DNA of 64,000 nucleotides from Artemisia argyi (GCA_030686995.1 CM060696.1:117059449-117123448), one strand, 5' to 3'; positions 45,804 to 59,265 are shown, counted from the first letter of the stretch. The notes: generated from the sequence alone by a model not told the origin. Made by a program: numbers and translations.

Positions 45804-46249
45804 GGGCCTGTTTGTTATATGTATTTCGGTTTGAGGGAAAGGATTTGATGTGAAACAAAATGTTTGTTTCGAGTTTTCGGATATGTAATAGTATTTAATA
45901 CCCATACATGAGGTCTTTCACGAAACCATGGGGTACCCCCTACATTTCTGACAATCCCTTCCGTCTTTTTTGACTTTTGTATGGTATAGTACATGCAAAT
46001 GAAAAAAAAAATGTTTCTTAGCTACGTGTACCTTTTCAAACTTTACATCATCACATGTTTTTATTCTTTTTTATTTTTATAATATATATAAATGGGCCCT
46101 ACTTACTATATAATAATATTTTATAAAATCTATTTTCAATTACATTTTACAAAACAAACAACATTAATACTATCAATCATATTTATTTCTTTCAAACCAT
46201 TCCCAAATCTAATTCCAATTCTAAACCCACTTACAAACCAAACGGGTCC
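45804..46249. mobile_element. Tourist-like (PIF/Harbinger) MITE in a promoter
   Basis: 446-bp element, termini GGGCCTGTTTG and CAAACGGGTCC, flanked by TAA on both sides (45801-45803 and 46250-46252). It lies 80 bases upstream of the membrane-protein start codon, so it occupies or has displaced that gene's promoter. Confidence 0.75.
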
Positions 46250-46252
46250 TAA

Positions 46253-47656
46253 ATTTTTGTGGGTGCATAGATGGCAGTTGGTGGTGTTTTAGGTTGACAC
46301 GTAAGTGGTGTGTTCAGTGAAAGTGTCTGGCCTTTTTGTAACTTTCATGATCACATATAACTCAATGTTTTGGATGTACTTAATCATTTGTCTTTTTGTT
46401 TTGTTTTCGTAATTCAAAGGCAAAATAACCAAAAATAATGTATTGTTGTAGAAGAACTGTGGCATATATAATCGTAACTTTTTTACAAACGCAATTTCAC
46501 ACACCCGATAATCAATAAATAAAAATGCACGTCATGACACAAGTTGATATTTTCATAAGTGAAAAGAAAGTGGATTCAATTTTGCTAGATTCAGATAAGC
46601 CTATAAATCACTGGAGAAGCTAATCCAAACACCCATAAACTTAGCTTATTAATCTATATCCTTTTATAACAAATTAAGTTAATACTGGCACACTGCTATT
46701 ATGAAAGATACATATTGAGAAATGACAAGTTACCGCCTACAAACGGATAGAGTAGGGTTTTTCTTGTTTAGGTTACTTGAGGAGGGTGAGTCTTTTTTTG
46801 TTTTATAGATGTACAGCCTCACCGGGTTAATCCGGATTCCGACCCTTCCTTGGCCACCCTCGGCCACCCTCAAATGTACACACGTTACGAGGTTTGAACC
46901 CTTTAATCTCTTGCGAGTAAACCAAGTTAACATATACCAAACATGTTAATTCTGTTTCTATCCGCAACAAAACTTATCATTTAACTTTTTCTCTTTTCCC
47001 AGATAATGTATAGACTGTTGCATGGAATATGTTATGCATATAAAAAGTTACAGTATCGAGTATGTTAGTAACAAACTGACGGTGACTGTATACCTAAACA
47101 CGACTAATGCTACACGCCAAGTACAATAAGCCAACTGCATCTAACATGCTAAACAGATAATCTACTAAAATAACACAATATCAAACATCCAATCTCAATC
47201 TAAAACATTTGGCCTGGAAATACTGGATCATCAGCAAGAACCCACCAATATCATGGTCACGGACTCGAGACTCAAAAGATGGATACAAGTTTCCAAGTTA
47301 CCAAAAAAATCCAAAACGCTAGAGGATATTGTGATTTATTTCAAGCAAATGATCCAAATGCAGCAAATGAAGAAGCTACAAAAAAACCTTCTCACTAAAC
47401 AAAATTCCAAACTAAACCCCTTCCCCTACCCAATAAATGTTAAAAATTCAAGACCAACAAAATTTGTTTCTCAACCCCACCGGTAAGCTGGGACCCCTGG
47501 CTATAAAAAAAAAAAACTGCACATTGTCGGGTACTATTACGATGAACCCAAATCGTATTAGTTTTCTCTGTTCTTCTTTTAACAAGCAACCAACTCGCAC
47601 AAACTTATCTAAAGGCTGTTGATGGGGTTTCTTGTGTTATAATTAACTCTTGCCTC
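46253..47656. other. Intergenic, nothing recognised
   Basis: AT-rich sequence containing the 3' flank of the zinc-finger gene on the minus strand. Short ORFs here look fortuitous. Confidence 0.5.
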
Positions 47657-50600
47657 CTAATGAGCAGGTCTCTGTTTCGGTATATACTTTGTCTTCATTC
47701 CCTTCTTGGGCTTTGTTCTATACTGAGGTTTAACATTTCCATGGGTGGGGGACCCGACTGCCACCATGTTTTCCAATCGATTCTCTGTGTTAGCAAGAAC
47801 TACACGCTCCTGAGATTCAGATAAATAATGGTTGTTCTGAGTATTAAATTGATAGGGCGGTTCTGATGAGGATATAACCAACTTTACATGGTCCCCCGAG
47901 GCTGCCTCTTTCCATCCTGAAAAAAATTAGTACTAGTGAGACGCTGACGGAGAAAATCTTCCCTTTGAGTAGTTAAAAGGAAGATCCATTAAAGGAGCAT
48001 ACAATTTTGTAACATTGTAATTAACCAAAGGCATTTCTAGATAAAACTGCTACTAAAAAGGCTCAACACTACAAGAACTAGGAAGGCAATTTTCACCTAT
48101 TACTGACGAATGGGTCGAATTACACTATAAATGCATAACACATAGCTACAGATGAAAAGGTTGAAAGTCACCCAAAGTGTACTATAAATGCATAAAACCA
48201 ACTAAATCATTTTATTCACAAAATTCAACATTAATGAAAAACACTACCTAAAAAGACTCGAAAATTCTGGACCAAAAGTCTTTTTTGGGTCAACCTGGCC
48301 CAAACTTTACCAAAAAGATCACTTGTTTTGACTTGTTACTTGACCCACCCAACCTGCCCATTTTTCCAACTCCAATTAGAAGAAATACAAATAGATGATA
48401 TGGGGAAGTGTGTGCATACTCTGGGCAAGAAAAGCTTTTGCTGCAGGAACAGAGAATGGCATGCCCTCTTGATTAGACCCATCTTCCATTTGTGGATGAG
48501 AAGCGTTTGTACCCTCGCTGTTGTCTCCATTCAACTCAAATGAATCATTATAACTCACGGTAGGCATAGTTTCGTCAGCTTCTTTTTCTGCCTCCCTACT
48601 GCTGCTCTCTGCCAACTGATATGTTGCGCCTTGTTGGGGCCTTGAAAGCTTTACAGTAGAATAGTTACTGAGATCTGTGTTGCAAGTATCTTGAATCTCA
48701 GCCAGATTATCGACCTTTTGCTGTCCTGGACTGTTTCTCACTGTCACCGGTATGGAACCAATCATAAGTTGACAGTTACTCTGATCAGTTTGATTAATTG
48801 CATCATTCTGTACTCTCATTTTTACAAACTCCTCACTACCATTTTCAGGTTTGTGTTTCTTGGTCCAAACTTTACTACCATTACTTACAGCAGCCCTTTG
48901 TTCTCTGTGCTTGTGTACTTGTTCTCGTTTTAATTTGTGATCACCATTAATGTTCTTTCGGCCTCCTTTTTGCGAATCTGGCCCCTGCCATCGAGCAACA
49001 AAAGGCTGAAAACCATTCTTGTGAATCTTTTGTTGCTCACGATTCCGACTAGTGGTTGAACTTGACTGATCATTGGTAGACCCACCTTGAGCCTCGCTAT
49101 CAATGTTGTCTTCATTGTTTGATAGACGAGCGGAGTCAAGAGGCGTGAAGACATTTTCATCTGGAATATAAGGATCAGCCTCTGACGGAGTAGCCTCAAA
49201 AATGTCCGAAGCAGCAACATATACATCTACCTTTGCACCATTCAACTGGTCTCTTAGTCTCTGTTCCTTCTGCCGCAGCTTTCTTTGTCTTTTTCTTTCT
49301 AATAGCTTAGCTTGCCTATGTTCACAAATATAAAAAGAGCATTAAATTGACAACGAACCAACCTATTAAGCAGTTTCTAAACCTTCCTTACTAAGGAAGT
49401 AGGAACAGATAGAACGTTCAACACCCAGGCCCCAATGCAAACATATTTACTACATTGCATTAGAGCTGTGTATTAATCTATGCAATGATACTATTTCCGT
49501 GTTTAAAAAGCAATAACTAGAAAGGGGAAAGAAAAAAAAAAAAAAAAAAAAGGCACACACACACACCATAAATAAGGATTACTCCGTATTATATATTTTG
49601 CATGATTTAATTACTAAGTCAGGGATTCAGGGTTAACCAGTGTGTCACTGGGACAGATGTCTGCCTCTCAAAAGCAATCTAAACTTTGTGTTTCGTCAGC
49701 GTTTCCTTTGATTTCAATAATAAGAATATCGGGGTCCTATCATATTCTTGATAAAGTAACATACAAATAACATACATTGTTCCCGTAGGTTCTGTAAAGA
49801 ACAGGCATTAACAGAAAAGCCAAATATAGAGAGAACAGCTTGTATAGCAGATATCTTAGTGTACAGAGAAGGGGGGTTCCATACTACAAGCATGTCCGGA
49901 AACTGATATGCATCACTTTTTATATGCATGATTTTACTATGCATATTAACTCTCATTACACCGTTATAGTGTTCGTTCAATGGTATGAAGTCAAATGCTA
50001 GAAAATGCATTTCTAATCAGATCATGCTTCAAAAGGAATTATATGCAGAAAATTTCTGTGGTGATGCTTAGTTGATTGTGTTAAGATATCTGGATTCTGG
50101 AACTCATTTCTAATAAGTAGAGGTGGCAACTTCAACCGATTAGATTATGAATGGACAATTTGGGTTATGTATTATCTCTAAGGAGTCAAACTGACGATAT
50201 AAAAAAGCTTGGAGTGAAATTGGGTAAAATGAGTCTGGAAGCCACCCAAAGTGTTCTTTTAACGGATAAAACTGCCTTAAATTATTTTATTAATAAAATC
50301 AGATACTTCTTAAATAACATAATGACTTTATCCATATGTAGGACAATAATAATTTCTTAAGTTATATGATATTGTGTTTATGGTGAATCCAACAATATAT
50401 GACGGTTTTCTGAACAATTGCCACAAGTGACATCTTGGGTATCCAAGAATAAAAAAGCCTCTACATTTTTATTATGAGCTTCTGGCTAATACCTGCTTAT
50501 CATATCACGGTATAGAACTCCAGAAAGAGCATAAATAGATAGAAAAATTAGAAAACAAAGCAGGTAACACATTCTGATTTGTAGGCAGACATACATACAA

Positions 50601-53600
50601 AGTAGGAATAAGAAGAACCGCGTGGTAGAAAAATGAACAGAGATAGCAATGGCATACCTTCTCTGAGCAGCTTCCTCCTCCTCAAATAGCAACTTCTGGC
50701 ATCTCAACGCTTCCGCATCTTTGTATGCAAGGCATGCTTTCACCTAACCACAAATTAAAAGGTGAGAAGAAATCAAGAAACCATACCTTAGTTATCAAGA
50801 TAATTCAACAATTCAAATATTTAGATACACCTATTATTTATTGTAATTATATATGTATTACTGTCAAGTACTCGAATCTACTTACATGGCTCATCTTTTT
50901 GTCCCATTTTTTATAGAAATTGACTAATGCTCCAAAAAAAAACTTTGATAGATATACTGTATCTACACAGTTGAAGCAGTGGTCAATTTCTTGAAACGAA
51001 TAGGACAAGAAGACAAGACATGTAAAGTAGATTCAAGTGTTTGACTTTGAAAGTAAGAAATCAAAATATACTGGGAAGAGTAAAACACACTTTTATCCCT
51101 AAAGTTGTTGCTTTGATTACGTGTCAACTACATGAATATTGTTAAGCTACCCACCCTTCAAACTTCCCATCACTAAATTTGAATGGAGCTTTTTTACAAA
51201 GAAAATATCAACTTTTTCAACAAATTTGTAAAGCCTACAGTAACAGTGAAACATTGTCACTTTTAAGCAGAATTTATGCCAAAATAATAACAATAATAAT
51301 AATAATAAATATAAGAAAATGAGAGAACTCAGCAATCAACTACAGTATGTGATATTTGATTAATCCACATCAAACAATAGCAAACATCTATTAAAACTGA
51401 GACATACTTTTGAACTTAAAGATGCCATTGATTGTAAAATTCTTTTAATAATTAAAGATGTCTTGCAGTTTTGGTAGAGCACCATATTCATTCAGACTTT
51501 GTTTACAATTATTGAAACATAAATACATAATGGCAATCAGATGATATGTCGAAGGGTACCCCCTAAGATTAAATGAAAACCTCAAACAATAAGGGACAAA
51601 ACCTTTATTGTAAAGCACTCGAATTGAAACAGATTCATAGTTGAAATGATTAAGTTATCTCTCCAGTGAAAAATTCTGTACAAAAGTTAGAAGCTGGCTT
51701 GGCAAAAATACTGTGGTACAAAACTACAAAGTACAAACTCAATGGGATAATTAGTGGAGCAACAAAATCTGTATCCTAACAGATTGCAAAATCAGCATGG
51801 TAGAATATATCTTAACAGCCTATTTACTAATAATTAAGAAACATAAGAAAATACCAATTTCCGTTCAACAAGAAAGCTGGTGCAGGCAATTAAGTTTTCA
51901 GTCTGAAGACCAATCTTCTCGGCATCCCCATCAAAAACATATTTTTGCAATGATTCAGCAGTTCCAGCACATAGAAATGTTCTCTCACTGGCATTATCAA
52001 GTATGCTAAACAATTCCTGGGAAGTAATCGAAAGCCTTGATGGACTACCTTGGATGATATCCTGCAAATGATTATAAAAGAACATGATATAAAATTAAAT
52101 GAAAAGATCCTAGTAATGAAAAAAAGAAGAGAGCATGTGAGGGTAAGAAATATAAAAGCCTTTAAGAAATGTATTACCACAAGATCAGAGCCAGCCTTCA
52201 CATAAGCTTGAGGAAAAAATATATAAGCTGCTTTCCGCAGATTTGCTGAAACATTCCAAACTATGGAAGAGCCTGGAACTTCCTACAAGGAAGGAACAAT
52301 TAGAAACTCTGCTTAGGAAAGATTGAAAGTTTATACTCCAAAACTGGAAATAGTCTTATCTATAAATTTAGGAAGGCAAACTAAAAAGGTAAATCTGCAC
52401 AATATGATTGATAATAGAAGAAATGGAAATGCAGAGAATTAATATGAGTGCATTTCACTATTTGAGGCGGTGTTCAGATGTTTTTTTAGAAAAGTTATTA
52501 GAATATATTGAATACTTAGAATTAGTTAATCAGTAATAATAATAGTGTTTAGATGTGTTTAATTTGTGATAATCAGATAATCCTGTGTTTGTTGTTTGGA
52601 AAATTCTAATTATTCAAGGTATCTATATCTATACTATCTATACTTCTATATCTATACTACATTATAAAGTATTTGGGACTTCCTATAAAAGGAAGTCTTA
52701 AAATTTTAAGACAAAAAACATTACTTCAAAAGGAAAATTAAAAAAATTATGTAAAATTTGAAAATGTAAGTCTCATTTAAACCATATAGTAACCCCCTCC
52801 AATAATGATATATTTTAAGAGGAATGCTACATCCACTCACAAATTCCACACAAATCACTCACACGCAGAGGTGTCACCCACTGATTGGTGGAGATTATTA
52901 CAATTTCTCTTTCTTCTCTCTCATACAACCAATTAGTGGATGACACCTCAGCGTGTGGGTGATTTGTGTGGAATTTGTGAGTGGATGTAGCATTCCTCAT
53001 ATTTTAATAGAATTGTTTATAAGAAAAGCTCACTAAACTTATAACCACCAATTTAATGCTAAAATTTGTAAAATAAAAGTGCTAACTACTTACACTATTA
53101 ATAATTTAGACGTTCTACTTTTGAAAAACATATATCAACTACATTATAAAGTATTTGAGACATGCTAAATAAGAAAGGTTTAAAATGAAAAAATTTGCTC
53201 GCCGCGGGTACCCTTCTAGTTAATTCATAAAATGACCACCAAAGGATGTTGTGTGAAAGAAAAAAATATATTTATATAATGGAAGTAGAACTGCCAATCC
53301 AAACCTTTAAAACTTAATTATGTGAAAAGAATTTTCAGAAAATCTGTTTTTCAACACAAATAAGAAACACCCCACCCCTTAAAAGCAGAAAATTAGACAG
53401 AATCAAGATCAACAGTTAGGGAGAATTACATGAAATACCCACAGTTCCACTTTTGTCACTGATGAGTCACTGATAACTGGTTTTTTGCCTTTAAAAGTGA
53501 AACTATGTGGTATTTTATGTAATTCTCCCTAATAAGTAATAACTAAAGTGATGGCTGTGTAAAAATGACGACCAGATGTGTACCTCCAGACTAACATCCT

Positions 53601-54539
53601 CAAATGACATAACTTCCTTAGCTGCATCATATGAGAGCTGCATTGCACAAAGTAGTGAGCATACCAGCATGGTAATATTGGTAAAAGACTTCCTCAGTAA
53701 CAAGGCTCTTACCTTATCCCAAAATGCTCCAAGTAAATCTCTATACTTCTGAGGATCCTAAACAATGACAGTGAAGGCTACCATATTAGAACATATATTC
53801 ATGTAGGCAACGGAAAATGGCACTATGGACCCAAGTTCTAAACACTATAACAACCAAATAAGAATCAACATTGTAGGGGATAGCATAGATACGTATAAAT
53901 TGGGATATAATACTACACATACTAGGTTTAAATTAAAATAAGAAAACCTTATGGAAGTTCATAGACCGGCGATGCACCCGTTTATGTCTCCGATAGTTGA
54001 TTGTTGAAGAGAATTCGCGGGAACACTTATCACATTTCTGCATCTGAACCTTCTTAGGAGCAAGCAAGGGCCACCCAGGAAACTCTGCACAAGGAAAGCA
54101 CTGCCTAGTTAATGCCAAACCATACTCCAGGTAATTTTTTGAAACACTAACAGACTACACAGGACATCTGCAAAAAGGAGCACTCTCAACTTGACAATTA
54201 AACAAAACACGCTGCCTTTACTTCTACTTTTTAAGATGTGTAACTTTAGACCCATTAGGTTCGAACACTCATGAATCCAGGCCACTGATATTCATTTATT
54301 TTTACATTCCCACATTTGTATTCAGATAACTTTGGACACTAATAAGATTCAAGGATACCTTGTTGATCCATATCATGAAGTAATTGTATCCACTGCAAAG
54401 GGCTGTCTCCTGTCCTTGAGAACGAAAATAAAGGCTCTTTTCCAACGGCTTGTCTGATGAAAGTACCCAATGAATCGCATCCGTCATCAACTTTCATTGC
54501 ATCTGTAGTATTGGTGCCTAGAAGTTTCATAACAGGCAT
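47657..54539 (-). CDS. C2H2 zinc-finger protein with basic coiled coil
   Basis: Minus-strand exons: 54539-54359, 54084-53948, 53757-53713, 53637-53584, 52282-52178, 52061-51855, 50743-50658, 49315-48420, 47916-47657. All GT-AG, all phases consistent: 1971 bases, 656 aa. ATG 54539 (MPVMKLLGTNTTDAMK) follows a leader-exon acceptor at 54575. One classical C2H2 finger, CX2CX12HX3H (Cys78, Cys81, His94, His98), lies in a basic context (RRHKRVHRR). A hydrophilic helical stretch follows at about 265-300 (EEEEAAQRR, LLERKRQRKLRQKEQRLRDQ), likely coiled coil. The Ser/Asn-rich C-terminal half ends in a basic tail (KPKKGMKTKYIPKQRP). Nuclear nucleic-acid binding is likely; target and pathway unknown. 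I recognise it as an uncharacterised plant C2H2 family, without a symbol. Confidence 0.88.
52651..53219 (+). mobile_element. Non-autonomous Helitron in an intron of the zinc-finger gene
   Basis: The 5' end TCTATACTACATTATAAAGT follows an A at 52650. The 3' end has a GC-rich segment (gctcgccgcgggtaccc) and CTAG at 53216-53219 followed by T. A partial repeat of the 5' end (ctacattataaagtatttgag) recurs at 53139-53160 just before the 3' terminus. A Mutator-like MITE is nested inside. No coding capacity. Confidence 0.8.
52819..52998. mobile_element. Mutator-like foldback MITE nested in the Helitron
   Basis: 180-bp element with near-perfect inverted repeats of about 48 bases (GAGGAATGCTACATCCACTC at the left, its complement at the right) and a perfect 9-bp target duplication ATATTTTAA (52810-52818 and 52999-53007), the Mutator hallmark. 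It is non-coding and could form a long hairpin in the intron RNA. Confidence 0.9.
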
Positions 54540-55682
54540 CTTTGCTAAGAAAACTCAATATCCTTCAGAATAACCTGCACAAAGTGATTTACAATAGCAG
54601 TGTTTCAGTTATATCAGAGTCATTATTATTATTATAATGATCAATGGGAAAGAAGATGATGGATGAAACACAATTATATGACCATGTAATTTAACAAAAT
54701 CAATTTAGCCAGGGGTAACAATCATCTTTGGATTCTGGCACATTAATTGGAGTTTTATGGAGTAACTTTCATATTGTTTAGTAGCAAAAACAGGCAGTAT
54801 TTTTTTTAACAAAAAGAGTGCTCACCAAAGTTACGCACATGACTTCCAAAAGATGCAAGTGTATAAATGTGATTTGTAAATATACAAATGTGTAGGATAC
54901 ATATAATCGACTTGGGTTCAAATAAATAAGAATAATTTGCATCAATAAATGTCAAAATTTAACAGCATTAAATATTAGAGCACCATATTGCTAAATTTCA
55001 TATCAATATCAGCAAATACGCAATACAAAATAGACTTTACCAAAACAAATTTGTTAACAACTACTTAGCATCAACTGGCATAAACACTAAACTTACAAAA
55101 GCGTTATTCCACAAAAAGCCTAACCTTACAAAAGCAGGATAATATTAAGAGCACATGTACAAGAATCACCGGCATTCAGTCAAGAAATAATAAATCGACA
55201 AGTTAACATCAATAACAATAGACTACAGCCAGTTTAAAAGATAAACAGACTAGTGATATTAAATTAACATCGACGACATAATAATGGGGATGGTGCAAGA
55301 AAACAGAATTTGCAAAACAAAGGTGAAGGGAGGAATAGCCTTATCTGAGGCTAGACAAAGAGGCTGAATTGGTACATAGAGTTTAGCAGTGAGAATGCCG
55401 TATTTCATTTTTCTTTTTTTTTTTTTTTGAGTGTCAATGCATTATTCACCTGGCTGATTTAAAAGGTAAATCTTTCCCCTTTTACAGTATCTACCTATAG
55501 GCTTACCCAAAGAAACAAATACAATACCTCTCTACATAATCAACTTAGGATGAGATATCCGTTCCTTTAACACAATAGCAGCCATATGTTTGACAAGTCC
55601 TGAAAATCTTTATCATACTACCACTATATGATTAAAATTTAAATCTAGAGCTCTGAGATTATACGCTGAGGTGGGAAACTCA

Positions 55683-55771
55683 TCAACAACAACAATAACA
55701 ACAACAACAACAAACCCAATCCCGCCGGGGCAGGGTATGGGGGAGGTAGAATGTAGACCATAGTCACATGG
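55683..55771 (-). mobile_element. SINE-like 3' part
   Basis: On the minus strand the block runs 'tctacattctacctccccca', then a GC-rich 'ccggcgggattgggtttg', and ends in a (TTG)n tail, the 3' architecture of the Au-type plant SINEs as I remember them. The 5' polymerase III promoter boxes were not identified, so it is probably truncated. Confidence 0.5.
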
Positions 55772-56569
55772 AACGTGGATCGCTCCGGTACGGGATCGGG
55801 GATCGGGATCGTAGTTCGCTAGGCACCTAAAATTCGGTTCGAAGGTGGGTAGGTTCATTTGGGATTTCGGTACGATGTACCAAGTAATGTGGTACGATGT
55901 ACCAATGTAGCCAATAATCAACATATTATTATAAATTTGAAATCCAAACATTCATAATATAATACTAATCATATTCTCATAATTCATTCAAAGAAGAATA
56001 ATAAAAAAGTTTTATCAGTCCTAGCATCTTCAATAAGATCAACGAATTCTTGACTCTCACTAAGGGTAGCATCATCGATCCTTGTTTTACCAAACACCAT
56101 TCTTACAACTTTGTGCTAATGAAAATAAGTTATTGTATTTCTGCCATAATGTTTATTGACAGAGGATCTTGTTCCAAAATAACTATAAGGAAATCATAAT
56201 TGACAGAGAAATATATTCACTTTATAAACGGAAGTATATGTTTGAAATCATGACAGCTCACGAAATTAATGTAGATAAATCGCGAATCGAATTTAATTGG
56301 AACATGAATCAGAACTAACTGGATCGCGAAATGCTCGGGTCCGATTCGAATATCAATTAAATTCTGGAACGCCATTATCACCGATCCAAGTCGCGATCCC
56401 GGTCGATCCAGATCGATTTCGTACCATGTTTTGGATCGAACGAACTGGATCGCAATTCGTGGCTACTGTAGCGAATTATGTGACTATGATGTTGACAGAT
56501 CCTACCCCTACCCAGGATAACTCATCGAAAAAGCTTAATGACTCAATCTAACAAAACTGCTTGCATTAA

Positions 56570-58990
56570 CTTTGAAGTTCATCAATACCTAATTTTAGAT
56601 ATTGAACCAAAACTCCCAAGCAATAAGCTAAAGCTAATGAATATGAAACTCATTTTAATAGACAAATACTGAGCATAAAGTAACAATTAGCAACACTTTA
56701 TCATAAACCTTAACAAAAAGACTATTATGCGTGCACTATTCTCTAATAAAACTAAAAGTATATACGACATCTTGTACAGTTTGCTTCGACCTTAAATTCC
56801 ATCACTTTTACCACAAAGATACTTAAAACAAAAAGAAACAACACGGTACCAATAACAAAGTCCAGTTACAAGGATGCTACAATAGTAACGAACACACTCA
56901 ATTTTTATTTAAAGCTGAACAGCATTATGCCAACAAACAAGTCTAAACTCCTATAACACTTGAAGGAACAAAAAAAACTATCATGGATCACCTAATTAAC
57001 TACTAAATGTGACAGCAATTTTATACCAAAAAGTGCCTAAATTAAGCATTGTAAATTTCCAAATGTACACCCGCCGTACTTATTCAAAACTGAACAACTA
57101 TACATCAGCTCACTAAATACCAAAACCCGACAGTCATTTTCTACCATAACTACCTACATTGAGCACCATATGTCCAAATGTACTCCTAATTCCTGAAACT
57201 CCAATGCCAAAACTCGAATAATAACAAATATAACTGAAAGTAAATTGGAAATCTTGAACTGCCTGCTTTAACCTTGAATTCCTTCAATGTTGCCCAAAAA
57301 AACAACACAGTGCCAATAACAACATGCTTCGATAGTAATGAATATACTTTCCATATTCTTTTAAAACTGAACAGAATTATATCAACAAACATGTCTGAAG
57401 TCTAAGCTCCCCAAGACTGTGATCTCATTGACTACTCAAGTGTGTGTGTGACATGCTTTTCCTATCTAAAGTAACCTAAATTGGGCAACATAATGTCCAG
57501 ATATACTCCAGAGTCCTGATTCCTGAAACTTGAATGCCAGATTCTACGAAAGATAAACATCCTAATTTCAACACTGGCCAAACTCCCAATTACTAACCTT
57601 GCCAATACCAACTAAAAATCTTCTTAATAGACACTCTAATAAAGCAACAATGGAAAATGCTTAAAAATAAACCTTAACGTAGTACTCTTACACTATTCTC
57701 TGGTGTAACTACAATACGACATCTTGGACAGTTGGTTCGACCTCTGATTCCATTACTATGCCCAAAAAGGTACTTGAAACAAAACATAACAACGTGGAAT
57801 ACTAGCACGCTTTAATAGTACAGTAATAAATACACGCGTCATTTTCAATAAAAATTAGGGCAAATTGCACCGTAATGTATTTTAACTTCACCAAAATTAC
57901 TACTGTATGTAGTCAACATTGAAATTACCTATTGTATGTACAGAACTTATACAATAGGAAACTTTTAAATTGACTACAGACAATAGTAATTTTGGTATAG
58001 TTGGATACACTATGGTACAATTTTCCCTAAAAGCTAAACAGCAATATACAGACATGTTGAAACACCTAAAACAGTTACTTTACAGAACAAAAAAAGGACT
58101 ATCCCTGTATCACCTCATAGGGTACTGCAAGGTAACATGATTTGTCTAATAAAACTACCTGCATCAAGCATTAAATGTCCATATGCAGACGCCGAATACG
58201 ACCTTACATAATTTTAGATGTTGAACCAAACTCCCAAGCACTAAGCCAATGATTATGAAACTCAGCTTAGTAGATACACACTCGGCATAAATAACAATTA
58301 TTAACACTTGAACATAACCTTTAACAACACAGTTAATTATGTGTGTGCCGTTATCTAATATAGCTAAAAGTATTTAGACATCTTGTACAGGTTGCTTCAA
58401 ACTTTATTTTCATCACTAAAGCCAAAAAGGTACTGAAAGCAACATGAAACAACACAGTACCAATAACAACATCCAGTTACACGGATGCTTCAGTGGTAAT
58501 GTCTAAACGCCTATAACACTCACTTTACGCCACAAAAAGAGACTATCACCTCATCAACTACTGAAATGTGACAATCAGTTTTTCTACCAAAAAGTTCCTA
58601 CACTAAGCATTGAAACGTCCAAACGTACTCCTGTTTCCTGAAACTTAAAACGCCGAATTCAGCAGTAAATTAACCTAACTTCTAATTTACGAGGACGCTT
58701 CAAGAGTAATAAATACACTACCACTTTCATCCAAAACTGAAACAGCTATATACAAAAAAACATCTCAGACATGTCTAAACCCCTAAAACAGTTACTTTAA
58801 CGAACAATAAAAAGAATATCACCTCGTTAACTACCAAAACGCAACACGCATTTCTACCAAAACTACCTACATTGATCACCAGATGTCCAAACCTACACCT
58901 AATTCCTTTCACTTTAACGCAATTTCGACATCCGAACCTAACTCCCAACCACTAACCTAACGAAAACCGATAACGTAACTAACAATTCGC
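56570..58990 (-). repeat. Degenerate tandem repeat block in the leader intron
   Basis: The segment 'gacatcttgtacagtttgct' recurs with changes at about 56767, 57719 and 58378. A second landmark, 'ctaccaaaactacctacatt' plus 'rAGCA', recurs at about 57021, 57138, 57458, 58147, 58580 and 58851. Phrases such as 'aactcccaagcaataagc' and 'aacaacacagtaccaataac' also recur in the same order. These are diverged tandem copies of one unit with internal deletions. Nothing coding is seen. Confidence 0.8.
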
Positions 58991-59173
58991 AATGTTTTCT
59001 ACACCTTATAGGCAACATAATCAGTCTAACAACCTATAATTAATTTTTCAGCATAATTAATTAATTAATCGGATCATAAACGAAGCATGTAAACACAAAA
59101 TGTGACGAATTAAGCAAATAGAATAGAATAGCGTGAATAATATAATGTTATGTGAGAGTGTGTGGTTACGTAC

Positions 59174-59265
59174 CGGTGTATGTGTTAGTTGAGATCGCCG
59201 GTGATCGGAGATATGATTAGTCGCGATTGGTGGTGGTGACTGTGTAAATTGAAATGAAATTGTGT
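59174..59265 (-). promoter_or_regulatory. Promoter and 5'-UTR exon of the zinc-finger gene
   Basis: On the minus strand a TATA-like GTATACTATAAC lies near 59265-59254, followed by a leader exon (to 59174) rich in 'caccaccacc' and 'gatctccgatcaccggcgatc' and closed by the GTACGT donor. The start site is not determined. Confidence 0.45.

Larger units (their letters stand above)
54576..59173 (-). other. Leader intron of the zinc-finger gene (4.6 kb)
   Basis: The donor ACCG/GTACGT at 59173 (minus) and acceptor TGTGCAG ending at 54575 define a 5'-UTR intron. It contains a SINE-like tail (55683-55771), GATC-rich sequence (55770-56480), and a long block of degenerate repeats (about 56570-58990). 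Inferred from splice consensus and its position ahead of the first coding exon. Confidence 0.55.

Noticed and set aside
46730..46933. GC-richer segment suspected to be a tRNA-like or captured gene
   Set aside because: No cloverleaf arms or anticodon loop could be drawn, and the short ORF across it has no recognisable domain.
55770..56500. GATC-rich sequence suspected to be a palindromic transposon
   Set aside because: Left and right parts share motifs (ggatcg, cggtacg) but I could not define inverted ends or target duplications.
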